From Leptoclinus maculatus (Eukaryota; Chordata; Actinopteri; Perciformes; Stichaeidae), in NCBI GenBank assembly GCA_032191485.1, contig JAVDOI010000004.1:19456943-19520942 (forward strand): 64,000 nt of DNA, written 5' to 3'. A program made the position numbers and the translations under genes. The notes under the pieces were generated by a model, which saw nothing but the letters and a program-made list of their open reading frames with translations, ran no database searches and was not told the DNA's origin. Shown piece by piece: positions 22,200 to 34,329 of the stretch (position 1 is the first letter of the stretch; every line of letters begins with the position of its first letter).

Positions 22200-24780
22200 A
22201 ACACAGATATGTCCACGTCCAGTCAATGTATCATTGATGTGAATAGCCACACGCTCGCATTTACTTCACCAAACAAAAGAAGAGGGAAGAGTGTGTTGAC
22301 TCAGCACAGATACAATCAAACGAGAGAGAATAAATATTTGAAAGGAATACAGAATGCCCGAGAGTCAATTACTGCATTATATTTCATAACATTGTTTTGT
22401 CACCTGCCGTCGGAATTTTGTTTTTCCTATACATGAATAAAAACCTTTGCACCATAAATTAGTGCATCGAAATTTACCAGAATGCTGGAAATGAAGTGTT
22501 TAATGGACAAAATGTCCTGGGACTCCCAGCTTAATGCATCCCCTGAATGTTTAAACAAAAGCTTCGCCCACACTAATCCACGATAAGCACTTCACACACA
22601 GCATTATGGAACCAAGCAAAATGGACTGTTCTCTGAATCCCCACACTTACAATGCTGGTGTCAAAGATTGTTGCTCACCTTGGAAGGATGGTAACATTTG
22701 TCTATACCCTTCAATGTGTACAAGTAAAGGACCCGCGCTTTACTCTGATCTCTGATCCTACTGATACACATACTTTGTGCACATATGTCAAATCACATAA
22801 ATGTGCGATGATAAACTAATCTGGCAAATCTTTAAAGCACTTTATAAGATTGAGCTTTCCAAAGAAAAGTCCTTCAACCTGCATGATGTCATAGTGACCT
22901 ATTAGTGTCCTAATGTACTTTTATTTTTTCTTTGTCTCTTTCTCCTCCTCACCCACTTCCTTCCCCTTGCTCCCTCTAATCACTGATAACAAGATAGAAA
23001 GGGCAGAGGTTGGCCCTTCCATCAATCAACAAAATTGAAGGTTGAGCTAAATATTTCCTAAGCTCTAGTCACCCTTCGCCCCCAGTTTCTCCGTGTAGTT
23101 TAAACCTCAGAACTGCAGCCACGTTGCAGGGAAATATTGTGTCCTATTCTGAAGTAACAGGGAAATATGGCTTGCTTGTGTTTTGTCTTAAGTCGCAATT
23201 TACTGTATAGCTCCCTCCTGAGTCCAAATGGTCTAAATCAGTTGGAAAAAAAACGCAGAAAACTATAATGAAATGCTCCTGAACTTTGCCTGTCCAATTT
23301 CATTGTCTTTCAGTCCAACACAAGTGCTCTTTTCACAGAGAGTCTGAGTCAGTTCCCCCTGAGTATGTTAAAACAGGAGGCCTTTTTCAGGGTTTTATGG
23401 GGTGTCCTGTTTTTCCAACGTACCTCCAGTGATTTAAGTAATACGCCTGAAATAAAGAGTTCTGAAGGGTAGAGGCAACTCAAGTTTTACAGTGCCCTCA
23501 CTTAAATGAAAATAAAAACAACGTGAAATAGACGAATGGCAGACTTGAAAATACGCTCTCGGGAGCACTCTTTATTGTAACAGCACTGAAGGGGCCGCTG
23601 TCCACGGCCCTGTTTTTCAGTCCCCTGGTCTGTATTCCGGTGTCTCACAACTGCACTTTGACATCACATCACACTCGCATAACTTTCCAATTAAGCCACG
23701 GGTTCTGTACGAGAATCTCATCTCCCCTGCAATGTGGAATATAGCTAAGGCGTGTTGCAGAGTGCGAGGGACTGAAGAAGGTGAGAGTTTATGGGAGGCT
23801 TGGGTGAGGTGTGCACTCTGGCAGTCTCGTAGCGCCTCAAACCTTCCAAGTTAAATACTCTGGTCGGGTTTCCTGAGTGCTCGGATCTGTCCGTGGTCCA
23901 ATCACGTCAGCTAAAAGTGCGCACAAAGAGACTATTTATGTCCACTTAAAATATAATTTTCGTCATGCTGTCTTCATCGTTCTTCTTGTCAGATCCACAT
24001 ATGGCTTACTTTTAATAAGTTTACTAAAATGCAACATTTTGGAAATTTCAAAATGACATTTTCTTAATGCTCTAATTGCCAAACAGCAAACAGCAATATC
24101 CACATATTGGAATTACTTTTTTAATTTTTGTAATGGAAAGAGGACAGCCATAAAACCCTTTTATTCATGCTCGTGTGTAAAATCTGTTTAGCATTCATGG
24201 CTCTAACTCACTCTCCAAATATTTAACTTTAATCAGCTTTACTGTATTTTCAACTGATCTTTGTTTGTTTGTTGGCTTTTATACTTTGGATTCCATTTAA
24301 TCAGCGTTCGTTATATCTGTCAATTTACTTTAAGTCAATATTTTTAAACATTTTTACATCCTCATTGTCGTGGGTTGATAACATGAAAGAGAGTAGAATT
24401 ACAAATCTGGCAGGTACCAGGTCTCATATATCTCAGTATAGAGCCATGGACTTTGTTCAGTGGACATTTTACGCTCTGTATATGTTTTACATTGTTGTCT
24501 CTAACAAATTAGAGCTGTAGAATTGGTGATTTGTTGCAGCGGCTCACACCAGCAGCTGGAGGAATTAAATAGGTTCCCTGGCGCTCTTCCAGCCCTTTTA
24601 CAGGGCTATTTTTGCCATTCCAAGTGTACAGTTTACAGTGTTTAATGATGCTCTGTATTTTTACTGAATCCTCATTTCCCAGTGCCGGATAATGAGAAGG
24701 ATGGAGACCAAAGCTAAAGCCATTGGAAGTGGTGATGAAAAGAGTTTGTGGCTGTGTTACACATGCTGTAAAAGGAAGAA
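22200..24780. other. Unique non-coding sequence
   Basis: 22935-22978 is pyrimidine-rich. 23560-23960 is repeat-poor and GC-richer (for example ggggccgctgtccacggccctg) and may be conserved. 24115-24135 is T-rich. No exon is supported. Confidence 0.5.
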
Positions 24781-24784
24781 AAGA

Positions 24785-24835
24785 GCTGTGTGTGTGTGTG
24801 TGTGGGTGTGTGGGTGTGTGTTTGTGGGTGTGGTG
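24785..24835. repeat. Degenerate (TG)n tract
   Basis: About eight perfect TG units followed by tgggtg-type variants, inside a spurious Val-Cys-rich frame. Confidence 0.9.
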
Positions 24836-24889
24836 GGATTAGACCACTGTATCAGGCCGACAGTGGCCTTTCAATGAAAATTGGAAAAT

Positions 24890-26005
24890 GGCTAGTCAGT
24901 AGTGACTACCACTGATAAGAATAAGAGTTTAACTTCAAACCTGCAAAGTGACCTGCATGGTCTGGTTTCATGAACCAACTAACCCACCTGAAAAATTCTG
25001 CTCAAATATATTATTGTTTTAAGAAAGAATGCAGGCTTTTAGAAAGCCATGATGTTGCGTCAGAGGTCAGTCATTTCCATCGGGGAAAGAATAAAATGTT
25101 CTTGCAAACCTCGAATTATTACAACAGTTTTGGTTATTCCTCAATTTTGTGTTTTTCTCTGTGCACTTTTCTCTGGTTCACAACGATCATAGTTTAGCAA
25201 ATCTAAAATGCTAAATGGTGAGCTGCTTATGTTTCGATGCTACAGCCATGCAGTCAACAATACGTTTTAAACTCTTATTATTATAAAACCTACTAATGGT
25301 TTTATTCCCAATCTTTACATTTGATTGTTAATTATTTAGCCAGGAGTGTTTCATGTTTTAGAAAATAAGTTTTCATTGGCTTGAAATCAATTGAATTGAA
25401 TAGCCAAAAAATTGTATTGTGAGTGTTAAAAAAAGCTGGAATCATAGCTTCTGTTAGGTGAAACTGTGGTGCAATCTTCAAGTATTACAGCAACACTGCA
25501 TGCATGTTAGGACTACTGTTCAAATAGTATCATATCAGCAGCTCCAAAAACTTCAAACATTCGACTTTAACAATTAGGAGGCAGATCTGGCCTCAGGTTT
25601 TAAGCTGTCAGAAGCTGTCACTTTGTGTTCAGACGCTCTTTGGCCGCAGCGGTGGGCTGTAATTCAACTTCCATACTGAGACATGTCACAAGAATATTGA
25701 CTCAAGAACAGTAGGGAGTTTTGTGACTGGGTGAAGTGAATCCAAAAAGCACACACGAGCGATAATGAGCACTGGCTCACTGTTTACTGTGACTTCATCG
25801 GGCGCTTGTCATCATGTGGTTACAGAATGCAGCCGGGCCCAGACGCTTGTCTACAAACTCTCAACACATGCATGCACACTCCCACGCAAATCCACAGATA
25901 TGAAGAAAAGAAAAATCTACAGACAGTGTTCCAGATCACTACACATGAAAGGGGCAGACATACAAAAAAAATGAGCTGTTTTCCGCAAAATAATTAGCTG
26001 ACGGA
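24890..26005. other. Unique non-coding sequence
   Basis: AT-rich sequence. The short + frames at 25765-25997 are not protein-like. No repeats beyond A-rich words. Confidence 0.5.
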
Positions 26006-26009
26006 CTTT

Positions 26010-26640
26010 GGCTCTGTGAGCTTTGTTTTAATTTCCTGAACGTGTAATAGGCCGTGCACGGAATTAATAAACAACCATATGGACTATGTCTTTCTCTTTC
26101 ATATTAGATGGACGCCAGTAAATGACCCCAAAACACCTCAATAAATAACGTCAGTATCACCACATAACTCCTCGCTGCCGCATTTACGGTCAATTCCATT
26201 TCAATAATTGAGTTTACCCCCATTAAACAGCTGTGTGCCGGCGAAGCCGACTGCATTTTCTTGTCATGTTACTTGTCATACTCATGAGGTTATTAGCTTT
26301 GTAACAATTTCTGATCAAGGTGACTGAGAGAGGGTGCACAACAGGAAAATAAAAAGGTCTCTTCTGAAGGACACCGACAATCCCACTGTGAAACACCCGT
26401 CCGTCCTCGTTTGGTTTACTCTCCCTGATCTAAGGCATCATCATATTATCCCTCATTTTATCTAAAATACCGTCTGTTATGGTTTCCAGCTGGCCCCAAG
26501 GAGCATTTGACCTCGTCTCATTGCCACCGTTGGTATGGCCCTTTGTTCTGACTAATGTACGTTAATATTCTGGTCTGACCCGCACCAGCACCACTCAGGG
26601 AGCACGCTCCTCGCCGATGTAACTAAATCCCCCCCAGTTG
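26010..26640. promoter_or_regulatory. Candidate conserved non-coding block
   Basis: Repeat-free, no sustained open frame, dense in homeodomain and bZIP-like words: ggaattaataaac, caataaataacgtcag, tcaataattgag, cccattaaac, ttcctgaacgtgtaatag. This texture is typical of deeply conserved developmental enhancers. Judged by eye only. Confidence 0.35.
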
Positions 26641-26932
26641 ACCCTGTCTCCTTCCATAAGGCTGGCCCTGTTCTTTCTAATGGAGGTTAAAGTCCTCTCC
26701 TTTCCCACAGTTCCACCTCTTGATGGAGCAGTCTTATAGTCACAAGCAGATGCGCCGCATTACATCCCAATCTGATGTTTGAAAAAACTGTTGAGAAACA
26801 GCGAAGGGATTTTCAGTGTCAAAATGTGATTGCAGAATAAACAAACAAAAGAATTTCCAGTGTGAGGCATTAGTAAAAACATGCATGTATTTGTAACATC
26901 ATCCTTTACATTATTCAGTGTCGTCATGGGTC

Positions 26933-26934
<2 letters not shown>

Positions 26935-26972
<38 letters not shown>
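26935..26972. repeat. (AC)19 microsatellite
   Basis: Perfect AC run between gtcaaa and tggtctgg. Confidence 0.96.
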
Positions 26973-26973
<1 letters not shown>

Positions 26974-26979
26974 GTCTGG

Positions 26980-28110
26980 CTGTATCATCAGACACATACA
27001 AATCCATTAATTGACCCATTAGTCAGTCCAGGCCCCTGTGCATGAAGTCAACTTCATCGGCAAGCTGTGTTTTGGTTGGACCCTTAATCGAAAGAGGATT
27101 ACGCAAGCAAAACATGATATATCACCTTTCTCTCTCTCTCTGCATATCTTTACCTCCTTCCCAGAAAAAAAAAGAATCTGATTTTCCTGACAGAAACTGC
27201 ATGCTCATTATTTCTGCTCACGGGTGTGGTAGTGAGAGACAGGAGATGGCCCGGAGTTACTCCGAGCCATTAGCTACAGATGAACGAGCAGGAAAAGGAT
27301 TCTCGAGGAAGATATTTTTATGCTGATGTGAAAAGTCTTTGATTGCAACAAATGTGGTTTTACATCTTGGAACATTCCCACAATTTTGATTGTTATATGA
27401 CTCATTATGTCCTCATTATAGTAAAAAAAAAAATACATATTATCTCTACGGTCTGAGAGGAATTGCCAGTGATTACTCACTAAGTGTGCTGTACATGTGC
27501 TTCAGGTAATGTAGAGGCCATTACGCACTGTGTGTGATACTCATTCACAGATTTTTAGATACAATACATCTGAAGGAAATGTACAATAACACATTAGAGT
27601 CTGGAAATGGATCATCTGTATTAACAGCCTGTAGTACCAGGATGTTGAGTTGAACACTGAGACCAAGCATACTGTTGGCGTGAGTGTGTGTGTGTGTGTG
27701 TGTGTCTGTGTCACTGGCATGTTTCTTGCACTGCCTCTTACGCAAAACACTTGATATGACAGGTTGTTAAATTTGAATATAAAAAGGAAAATATTTCTTG
27801 GCTGCTATCTACGTAATAAAAAAAGAAATCATCTTCATCCTGATTAGGAAAGATTTTGCACTTGATGTCACGGTCGGGTGGTTACTTTAAAGGGAAACAA
27901 CGGAAATAAATTGAGAAAAAAACCTAGTTATCATGAGTGGTGATAGCCACAGTGGATTCATAAGCAAATGGAACAGCACCACCTACAGAAGCTAAAATCT
28001 CATCAACAGAAAATTCAAGTAGAAAAGATGACAGCACCCACAGTTGTATACGCACCCGTGTTTTCCAAACCTGGACAATGGCTAAGAGATGGTGAGAGGT
28101 TGTCAGAATG
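26980..28110. other. Non-coding, one TG tract
   Basis: 27129-27142 is a short CT run and 27684-27705 a (TG)n microsatellite. 27421-27433 is an A run. Nothing coding. Confidence 0.55.
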
Positions 28111-28112
28111 CT

Positions 28113-28116
<4 letters not shown>

Positions 28117-28157
<41 letters not shown>
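28117..28157. repeat. (TG)20 microsatellite
   Basis: Perfect TG run followed by ctctcttgg. The Val-Cys frames across it are artefacts. Confidence 0.96.
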
Positions 28158-28158
<1 letters not shown>

Positions 28159-28396
28159 TCTCTTGGTTTAGTCACATGTGCCAGTGCTGGATGGACTTCA
28201 TTTTGGGGTTCTGTGGGTGCCGGGTGCACCTGGAAATTTGTGGTTTTCCTACAGCAGCAACAGGACCCTCACCGCTCAGGCTCAGGGTGATAAATCAAAT
28301 GCAAGCGATAACAATCCCAACCCTCCCAGCACAAATCCCTTTTTAATCACTTCCAACAAGACCAATACACACAGGAAAGGCCGTCTTTATTTTTTA

Positions 28397-28411
28397 GGGG
28401 GGGGGGGGGGG
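28397..28411. repeat. G15 homopolymer
   Basis: Uninterrupted G run, followed by gtgtgg. Runs of this length are prone to sequencing and assembly error. Confidence 0.9.
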
Positions 28412-28419
28412 TGTGGTGC

Positions 28420-30440
28420 CTTCAGTTTTCCAGCACATTAGCAAGCCCCCCGGAGCAAGAGAGAGCAGCAGGAGAGAGAGGGGAGAGGAGGGAATAAAAA
28501 AAGGGTGGACGACCGAGGCTGGGAGAAGCTGGATACAGTTGTTAACGTTCAACAACCAAAACCCACCAGACAAATAAATATGCAGGAAGGAACAACTAAA
28601 AAAACTTGTTATCTTCTCTTTTACACAAAACAAACTAACATTTGATCAAAATATTTCTTTTGGAACATGAGAGAGAGAGAGAACAAGCACACAACATCCT
28701 TTAGTTGGCTAATTGATATTGACTGGTAGAGAAGGGATTTGCTGTTGCTGGTGTGGATTTTCGTCTTCCGTTGACATACCCTTGTTACCTCAGGCTACTG
28801 GCTTGAATTGTTGAGATAATGCTGGGGGTGTATATTTAACATCCATTTCCTTTCTTTGTTGTACAGTAGCGCTGTAGTTTTTTTTTTTGCCCTATTTCAA
28901 CTTCAATCACATTCTTTATGGTCAACTGTCTGCTTTCAGATAGTTGCAGTCTGGGGTAAAACATTAAACTTTAGTTTCCTTTTTTGATTTATGTCCTTAA
29001 TGCGGGATGGAAATTCACACTACATCACTGCAATACAAGGGTTTTATATCTGTCTCTGTGGTCTTGTACCTAAGCGACTTTATGCTTGACTGTGGTGCTG
29101 ACAGAGTAAGACAACCGCACTGATGAATTCTCAAAACCCTTTGGTTTATATCGAGGGTTTTTCACCAGGACATGTCATCCATTATACGGCGGACCGTATT
29201 CCTTGAAATGGTCATTAACTGTGGCCTTTCAATAGTTATTATGTTTAGCTTTTAGTTTGGATTGGAATGAAAAAAGCACGTTTATTTTGTCTAAAATAAG
29301 CAAAAGCTGCAATTTATCCCCTCTCAAATTTGGAAATGTTCTTCCTTTGCTGATCCCGTTTTCAGCTTTAAAGCGTCAGCAGCAACGTTCAAAGCAATGT
29401 CAATGAAAGTCAAGTAGGCTGAACACCACGCCAATGAAAAATATACAGTCCACTACAAACAGTCACTTAACCGTTTCAGATTTTGGAGGTGCACAGTGAC
29501 GAGCACAACTTTTCTCAGCGCAATTAACTTTCACAAGCATTGCTGCTTCCTTCTAACATCTCCTTTCAAACTCTGCTGAGGGTTTTCAAATATTCACGAT
29601 ACATCCGAACTATCCTTTAATCAACACAAGTGGAAAAGAAAAATCAAAGTCCAAATTTGCTAAGGCTTAAATGATATATAAAATAAATGAATTTGATGTA
29701 GACGAATAGAAGTGTTATTCCTCTACTTGAGCATTAATGGACTGTTTAGGCCTTTTCCATCTCTGAAATCATTTTGTCCATTATCTGAGTTTGTCTATAG
29801 GTTCATAGTCCGCAAGTGTTATAATGAATGAAAGAATTATAGTTTTTAAGTATATATAAATTGTAATTGATGTAAATAGATTCTCACCTAAGCTACTTCT
29901 TAACCTTTTAGTTTTGCAGGTTATTCTACTTCCATCACACTTAACACACTGAGAAATACACAGAGCAACTAATTCTATTCATCATTCAACTATTCAGAGT
30001 TCGGTTTATTTATGTTTCTATTTTTCATTGTTAAATAGCATTTACAATATGCCGTATACTTTTTAACATTAAGTTATGCAAATAAAGGCCATTTACATTT
30101 GAGTGAGTGCTTTTGAAAAGATAGGGAACGGGTTGCTATCACTTCCTCTATTTTCCTAATTTGTTCCTTTCACCCCCATGGCCTTGTTGTTCAGGAAAAT
30201 GTGTTTTGCACAAGTGTTACCATGTTTGCCATCGACACACAACCAGAAGAAATCACTTAGTGATCTGCTGGCATAGTGTTCCTTGAAAAAAATAGGATAT
30301 GACGGCCTTGGGTTATGATTATGTGAGGAATTATCCTGAAGTGGACTGGGGGCATCTATTCAATCCTGGATCCTTTGATAAAAATGATACACCTATAAAT
30401 AAGTGGTTACGGGTACTTGGTGGTTTGCTTAAGTGGCTTT
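28420..30440. other. AT-rich unique sequence
   Basis: 28440-28520 is purine-rich (gagagagaggggagaggaggg). 28878-28888 is a T run. The rest is AT-rich with no coding potential. Confidence 0.55.
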
Positions 30441-30449
30441 GTCTTTTAA

Positions 30450-30660
30450 AGGTGCAACAGAAAGTTTGCAGATCTTGCGGGGAGTCGAGGCCGTCCCCCG
30501 GGGTCAGGCGCTGGGGTTTGCGCTGTCTGAATTCCGAAAGCTGCCCCCCCCCTCTCCTCCTGGCGAAGTCTTCCGGTCGTGGGGAGGACGAAACGAAAAT
30601 ACAACTTGTTTTCTCGTTTCTGCTACTTTGGATTTAATCCAATAAACAAAACATACCGAC
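30450..30660. other. CpG-rich patch of unknown nature
   Basis: A sharp GC/CpG-rich block (gcggggagtcgaggccgtc, cccggggtcaggcgctgggg, ggaggacgaaacg) in a region that is otherwise AT-rich. It is followed by ccaataaacaaaac, a polyadenylation-like word. Open frames on both strands follow from the lack of A/T. It could be an inserted element, a small CpG island or a retroposed exon. I do not recognise it. Confidence 0.4.
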
Positions 30661-31013
30661 ACTGGACAGCCTGCAGTTAGTGGCACAATATGGGTTGACA
30701 TCACACATGAAAAATATAGTGATATTTTGACCAGGTCTGAGTTTCAGCTTTGGTCAAATTTTTCCTAATCTTGCCCTGCCGTTAGTAAGTAGTTGTTGTT
30801 TTTTACTATATAATACAGATGATTGTGAATTAAGAACATTGGTAGAGCGAAGTGTAAAACATTGCTGTATGTGCAGGTCTTTAGTTATGTGATGTGAGTT
30901 TTAGAGTAGCAATCTTAAACCTTTCATTTCATTAATCTCCAGCATAAAGAATTATTGTAAACAGAAAATGCAGAGCCCTCATCTGAACAGGTTTCACGAC
31001 ATATGCCGAGTCG

Positions 31014-31595
31014 AGAGACTGCAAAGCTGATGAGAGCATCTTGGAGGCATATGGCTGAGATCATCTGAAGAACAATGAGATCAAGGCCAAAGAATCTCAC
31101 TTCCTTGGCTTTATTTAATAGGAGACTGCAACAGAAATGTGCTGATTCTTTTTTTCTGTGCTTTCAGTAGTCTACATTGTCCATATTCACTTTTTATGTT
31201 GTATAGAGCAGAGTTTTTCCAACACCGATTCCAGTATCGGAAATGCAGCTGTTATAAACTTAAATGTTGGATTGGGTATCGGCAAGTACGCAAGTCTATG
31301 CACTGATCACATTGTCTAAAGATAGAAACACCACAAATCTTCTCTCTCTTCTTAAAACTCACCATCCAACAGACTATGCAAGTTTGCCCCTGACTGCATC
31401 CACACAGAGCAGCAAGACCAAAACTATCACGGTGAGCAGTAAACCTTCTATTATCGGGACTTTTGCAAAGGCAACGAAATATAAACGTGACAGTCAACAG
31501 TAGCAAAACTGTACGAGGGCAGTAACTACCAGTTGATTGATCTGAGTTATTGATCTCAGCGTGTCCTTGTGTAAAATAACGCTTACTGCTAAACA
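31014..31595 (+). mobile_element. hAT-like element relic, copy 1
   Basis: 31014-31316 aligns by eye with 33914-34198 (shared words include gagagcatcttggaggcata, gcagtctacattgtccatat-like, caagtctatgcactgatc). A second shared word, ttgtgtaaaataac near 31570, matches 34305-34318. Between these, copy 1 holds a coding relic that resembles a ZBED/hAT transposase N-terminus. The word at 31221-31240 (accgattccagtatcgg) is common in fish hAT-type elements. Target duplications were not found. Confidence 0.6.
31264..31503 (+). pseudogene. ZBED/hAT transposase fragment (relic)
   Basis: The 79-codon frame reads NTTNLLSLLKTHHPTDY at residues 22-38 and SIIGTFAKATKYKRDS at 62-77. In ZBED1-like hAT transposases the BED finger ends NTTNLxxHLxxxHPxxY and is followed, after a polar linker, by a QxTLxxxFxxxxxYxxxSxR segment. 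The order and spacing fit. The upstream Cys pair of the BED finger is absent and the first finger His is Leu (SLL instead of xHL), so it cannot form the metal site. The frame then stops, with no DDE/dimerisation region. A dead fragment; family resemblance is from memory. Confidence 0.55.
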
Positions 31596-31599
31596 CATT

Positions 31600-33190
31600 G
31601 TGGCCACTTATGGGTATTGCAACATATGCGTCTCGTGTCCCTAATTATTTGTATCTGCGTCTCTCTCTCTTCATTTTTTTTTTTTGGTGGTATTTTGTAC
31701 TGTATATCGTTGTTTTCCTTAAATCAAAATTGTCAGTCGGGGAATACTGTCCAACACTAATCAATACAGCAAATGTTTGAATCGTCTGCGATATAGATCA
31801 CCTTGATCCTGCTGAATTGGTATGAACCTGAAATAAGATTAAAACGTGGAAAACGTGGTAGGACCTACAAAATTCAAGAAACCTAGAAGGGGACCTTGTC
31901 CTTCTTTACTCCTCATTCCTAAGGCCTAAATATCAGTCCCTCTGATAGTTTGAAATCAAGTAACGGATGGCAGCTCTATCATTTCCCTTGTGTTTTTTTT
32001 TTTCTTGCCTTGAATTAAATCAGAATCCGCAGTCAGCCCCTGTCCTGTCCCACAGAGTGAACCCTAACTCCAGAGCTTCAGATTAAATTACAGATCTTCA
32101 AACTCCCAGAACCCTCCAACCCCACCATCCCCCCAACATTCTGTCTCTCCCATGCAGATGTGACACTTACCAGAGACTGCGTTCTCTCATAACACATCGA
32201 CACTGGTGGGGACAGAAATGGATTGGGGGGGTGGGGGGGGGGTGGACTTCTGAAGTAATTTGCCAACAGTTTAGAGGACATACCCCAGAAAATGAAACAA
32301 AATGCTTCCCCACCTCTTTCCATCCCAATTCCTCCCATTCACGCTGGGAGAGACACAATGCAAACATCTCAGTCGTCTGTGATCTTTGCCAGCTCATCTT
32401 ATTTGTATTATGGAAAAAGCTCTTGAAGACTCTTTTTGACCACATTTCACACCATAAATTAGGCGAAGACTTGTAATGGGAACTCTGACAGCTCACAGAC
32501 ACTGAGGGGGAAACGTCACCACGAGGGAGTTTAGTCAACGATGTTAAGCTGATCATCATCTCTTAATACTCCCAAATTTCCTTCAAGTGGGTTTTCACTA
32601 TGTGACTGCAGAGAAAACAAAAACAAAACTCACATTCTGAGCTACTTTTGTGTTTTTTTTCTTTTTAAATATGACCAGTTTAAGCCATGTAAATGGACGC
32701 AAGAATACTGCAGAGGCACGGTTCAACTGTATGTCCCTGTGGGAGCAAGTAAAGCTGAATCCCCAGGGGGACAATACAGGTGTAATCAGACTTGGCATGG
32801 CTCGCGCACACTTTTTGTTACACATGAAGTGACTTTTGCCCAGCCCAAAACACCCAGTTTATGTACAATAGAGAGTTTGCAGAGCCTAAATCTTCACTCT
32901 AGATGTAGTTTTGGTTTATGACTGAGATGCATACTATCTCCCAGCAGTGTTTTTCCTCACATTTCATACGAAACATCACAGATTCACCAGCGTAATAAGT
33001 ATCAGCTATATGAAGTTCCTTGGCATTACATGACATGACTTCTATGCTTTGAGTGTCTTATGGCTAACACATTAATGTGGAAAGTTGTCTAGAAATGCAG
33101 TTCAAGCACTATATGCTTTATATTTGTGGGAAGGATAATAATAATTATTACCCGTCTTTTTGGCTGCTGTTTTGCCTCCCACAGCCACTG
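31600..33190. other. Non-coding with homopolymers
   Basis: T runs occur at 31674-31685 and 31991-32003, and a G-rich tract at 32224-32242. 32650-32667 is T-rich. No gene is supported. Short frames at 32231-32921 are not protein-like. Confidence 0.55.
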
Positions 33191-33192
33191 TC

Positions 33193-33250
33193 ATAGATAG
33201 ATAGATAGATATAAACTTTATTCATCCCCAGGGGGAAATCTGTTAACACA
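33193..33250 (-). mobile_element. Non-LTR retrotransposon 3' tail
   Basis: Read on the minus strand, the segment is gatttccccctggggatga then ataaagtttat, then an (ATCT)n tail of about 4-5 units (plus-strand tagatagatagatagata at 33196-33213). This arrangement (palindromic cccc/gggg word, AATAAAGT, ATCT tail) is a very common 3' end of teleost LINE/SINE copies. The element body would lie at higher coordinates, perhaps to about 33560. It was not identifiable beyond a minus-strand 111-codon frame ending FPPGDE. Confidence 0.6.
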
Positions 33251-33259
33251 AATACACAC

Positions 33260-33814
33260 AAACTCTCTAATACTGTTTATTACACATGCCCATAAAGACA
33301 AGTATTCATATTCTTTTTCCCTCCCACTCCTATAAAAAGAAAAAAAAATGAAACAAAAATGGGATTCAGGAGAACAAGAGGAGATAAATCTTATTTGTTC
33401 GCCTCCAAATAGTTTATCCACCTCCAACTTTACCATAATACTCTCACGTAAACACAACACACAGTTACACGTTTTACGCGGTTCCATCTGCCACGTTGAG
33501 TCTGCGATCCTGACGAATAAACTCTTGAGAGACCAAAGTTCTTTAAACACCATCTTACTTCATTCAGAGTGATTGTGAGGAATGTGTGAGTTTGCATAGA
33601 GTGCCCTGCAGATCTTTTATTCATACATATTCATATACGCCGTCTAATGAAATATAGATGTGGCTCGCATACCCAATTGTCCCTCTTGGAAGCTGCTTGT
33701 CATCGATATAAGCCCAAAGGTGATGTTCCTAAAAATAACAAAAGACTTTTGTTGCTTGCTGGATGACTGAACAGAGCTTATACATATGTAAATGTTGTGG
33801 TGTGCATATATATG

Positions 33815-33815
<1 letters not shown>
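33260..33815. other. Probable 5' continuation of the minus-strand LINE copy, then unique sequence
   Basis: The minus-strand frame 33218-33553 runs into the tail described at 33193-33250, so it may be a remnant of the element's last coding part or 3' untranslated region. No reverse-transcriptase motif is visible. 33600-33815 is plain AT-rich sequence. Confidence 0.35.

Positions 33816-33816
<1 letters not shown>

Positions 33817-33883
<67 letters not shown>
33817..33883. repeat. (AC)33 microsatellite
   Basis: The longest CA run in the window, about 67 bp without interruption, 30 bp upstream of element copy 2. His-Thr and Cys-Val frames across it are artefacts. Confidence 0.97.
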
Positions 33884-33886
<3 letters not shown>

Positions 33887-33913
33887 CCTTCACATGCTTC
33901 CACTGTGACCATG

Positions 33914-34325
33914 AAGAGACAGCAAAGCTTATGAGAGCATCTTGGAGGCATATGGCTGATATTGTCTGGAGAATAATAAGATCAAAGCCAAAAATCCTCA
34001 CCTCCTTGTCTTGATTAAATAGACCACAACAGTTGTTTTTTTTTAAATGTTTTCTGCAGTCTACATTGTCCATATTTACCTTTGGTGTTGTATAAAGTAA
34101 AGTTGTTAAGATACTAATACCACTATCTGAAATCCCTCCGATACAATGTATGATTAGGCATCTGCGAGTAGGCAAGTCTATGCACTGATCCAATATCGCA
34201 TTATCATCTCATTTATCTGCTCATTTATGCTACAAAGAACATACAAAATGAATGATATTCCCCAAAGGATTTATTTTATGCTTTACAATATATAATATGT
34301 TCTTGTATAAAATAACTTGGTGGAA
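33914..34325 (+). mobile_element. hAT-like element relic, copy 2
   Basis: Same orientation as the copy at 31014, about 2.9 kb downstream. The left 285 bp align with numerous substitutions, and both copies keep an open stretch near their left end reading ETAKLMRASWRHMA. The BED-finger-like coding segment of copy 1 is missing here, and similarity resumes at ttgtataaaataac (34305-34318). This suggests an internally deleted or differently decayed copy. Confidence 0.6.
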
Positions 34326-34329
34326 ATAT

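Noticed and set aside
33729..34193. 154-codon minus-strand frame
   Set aside because: It crosses the (AC)33 microsatellite and the antisense of a transposon relic, so it is an artefact.
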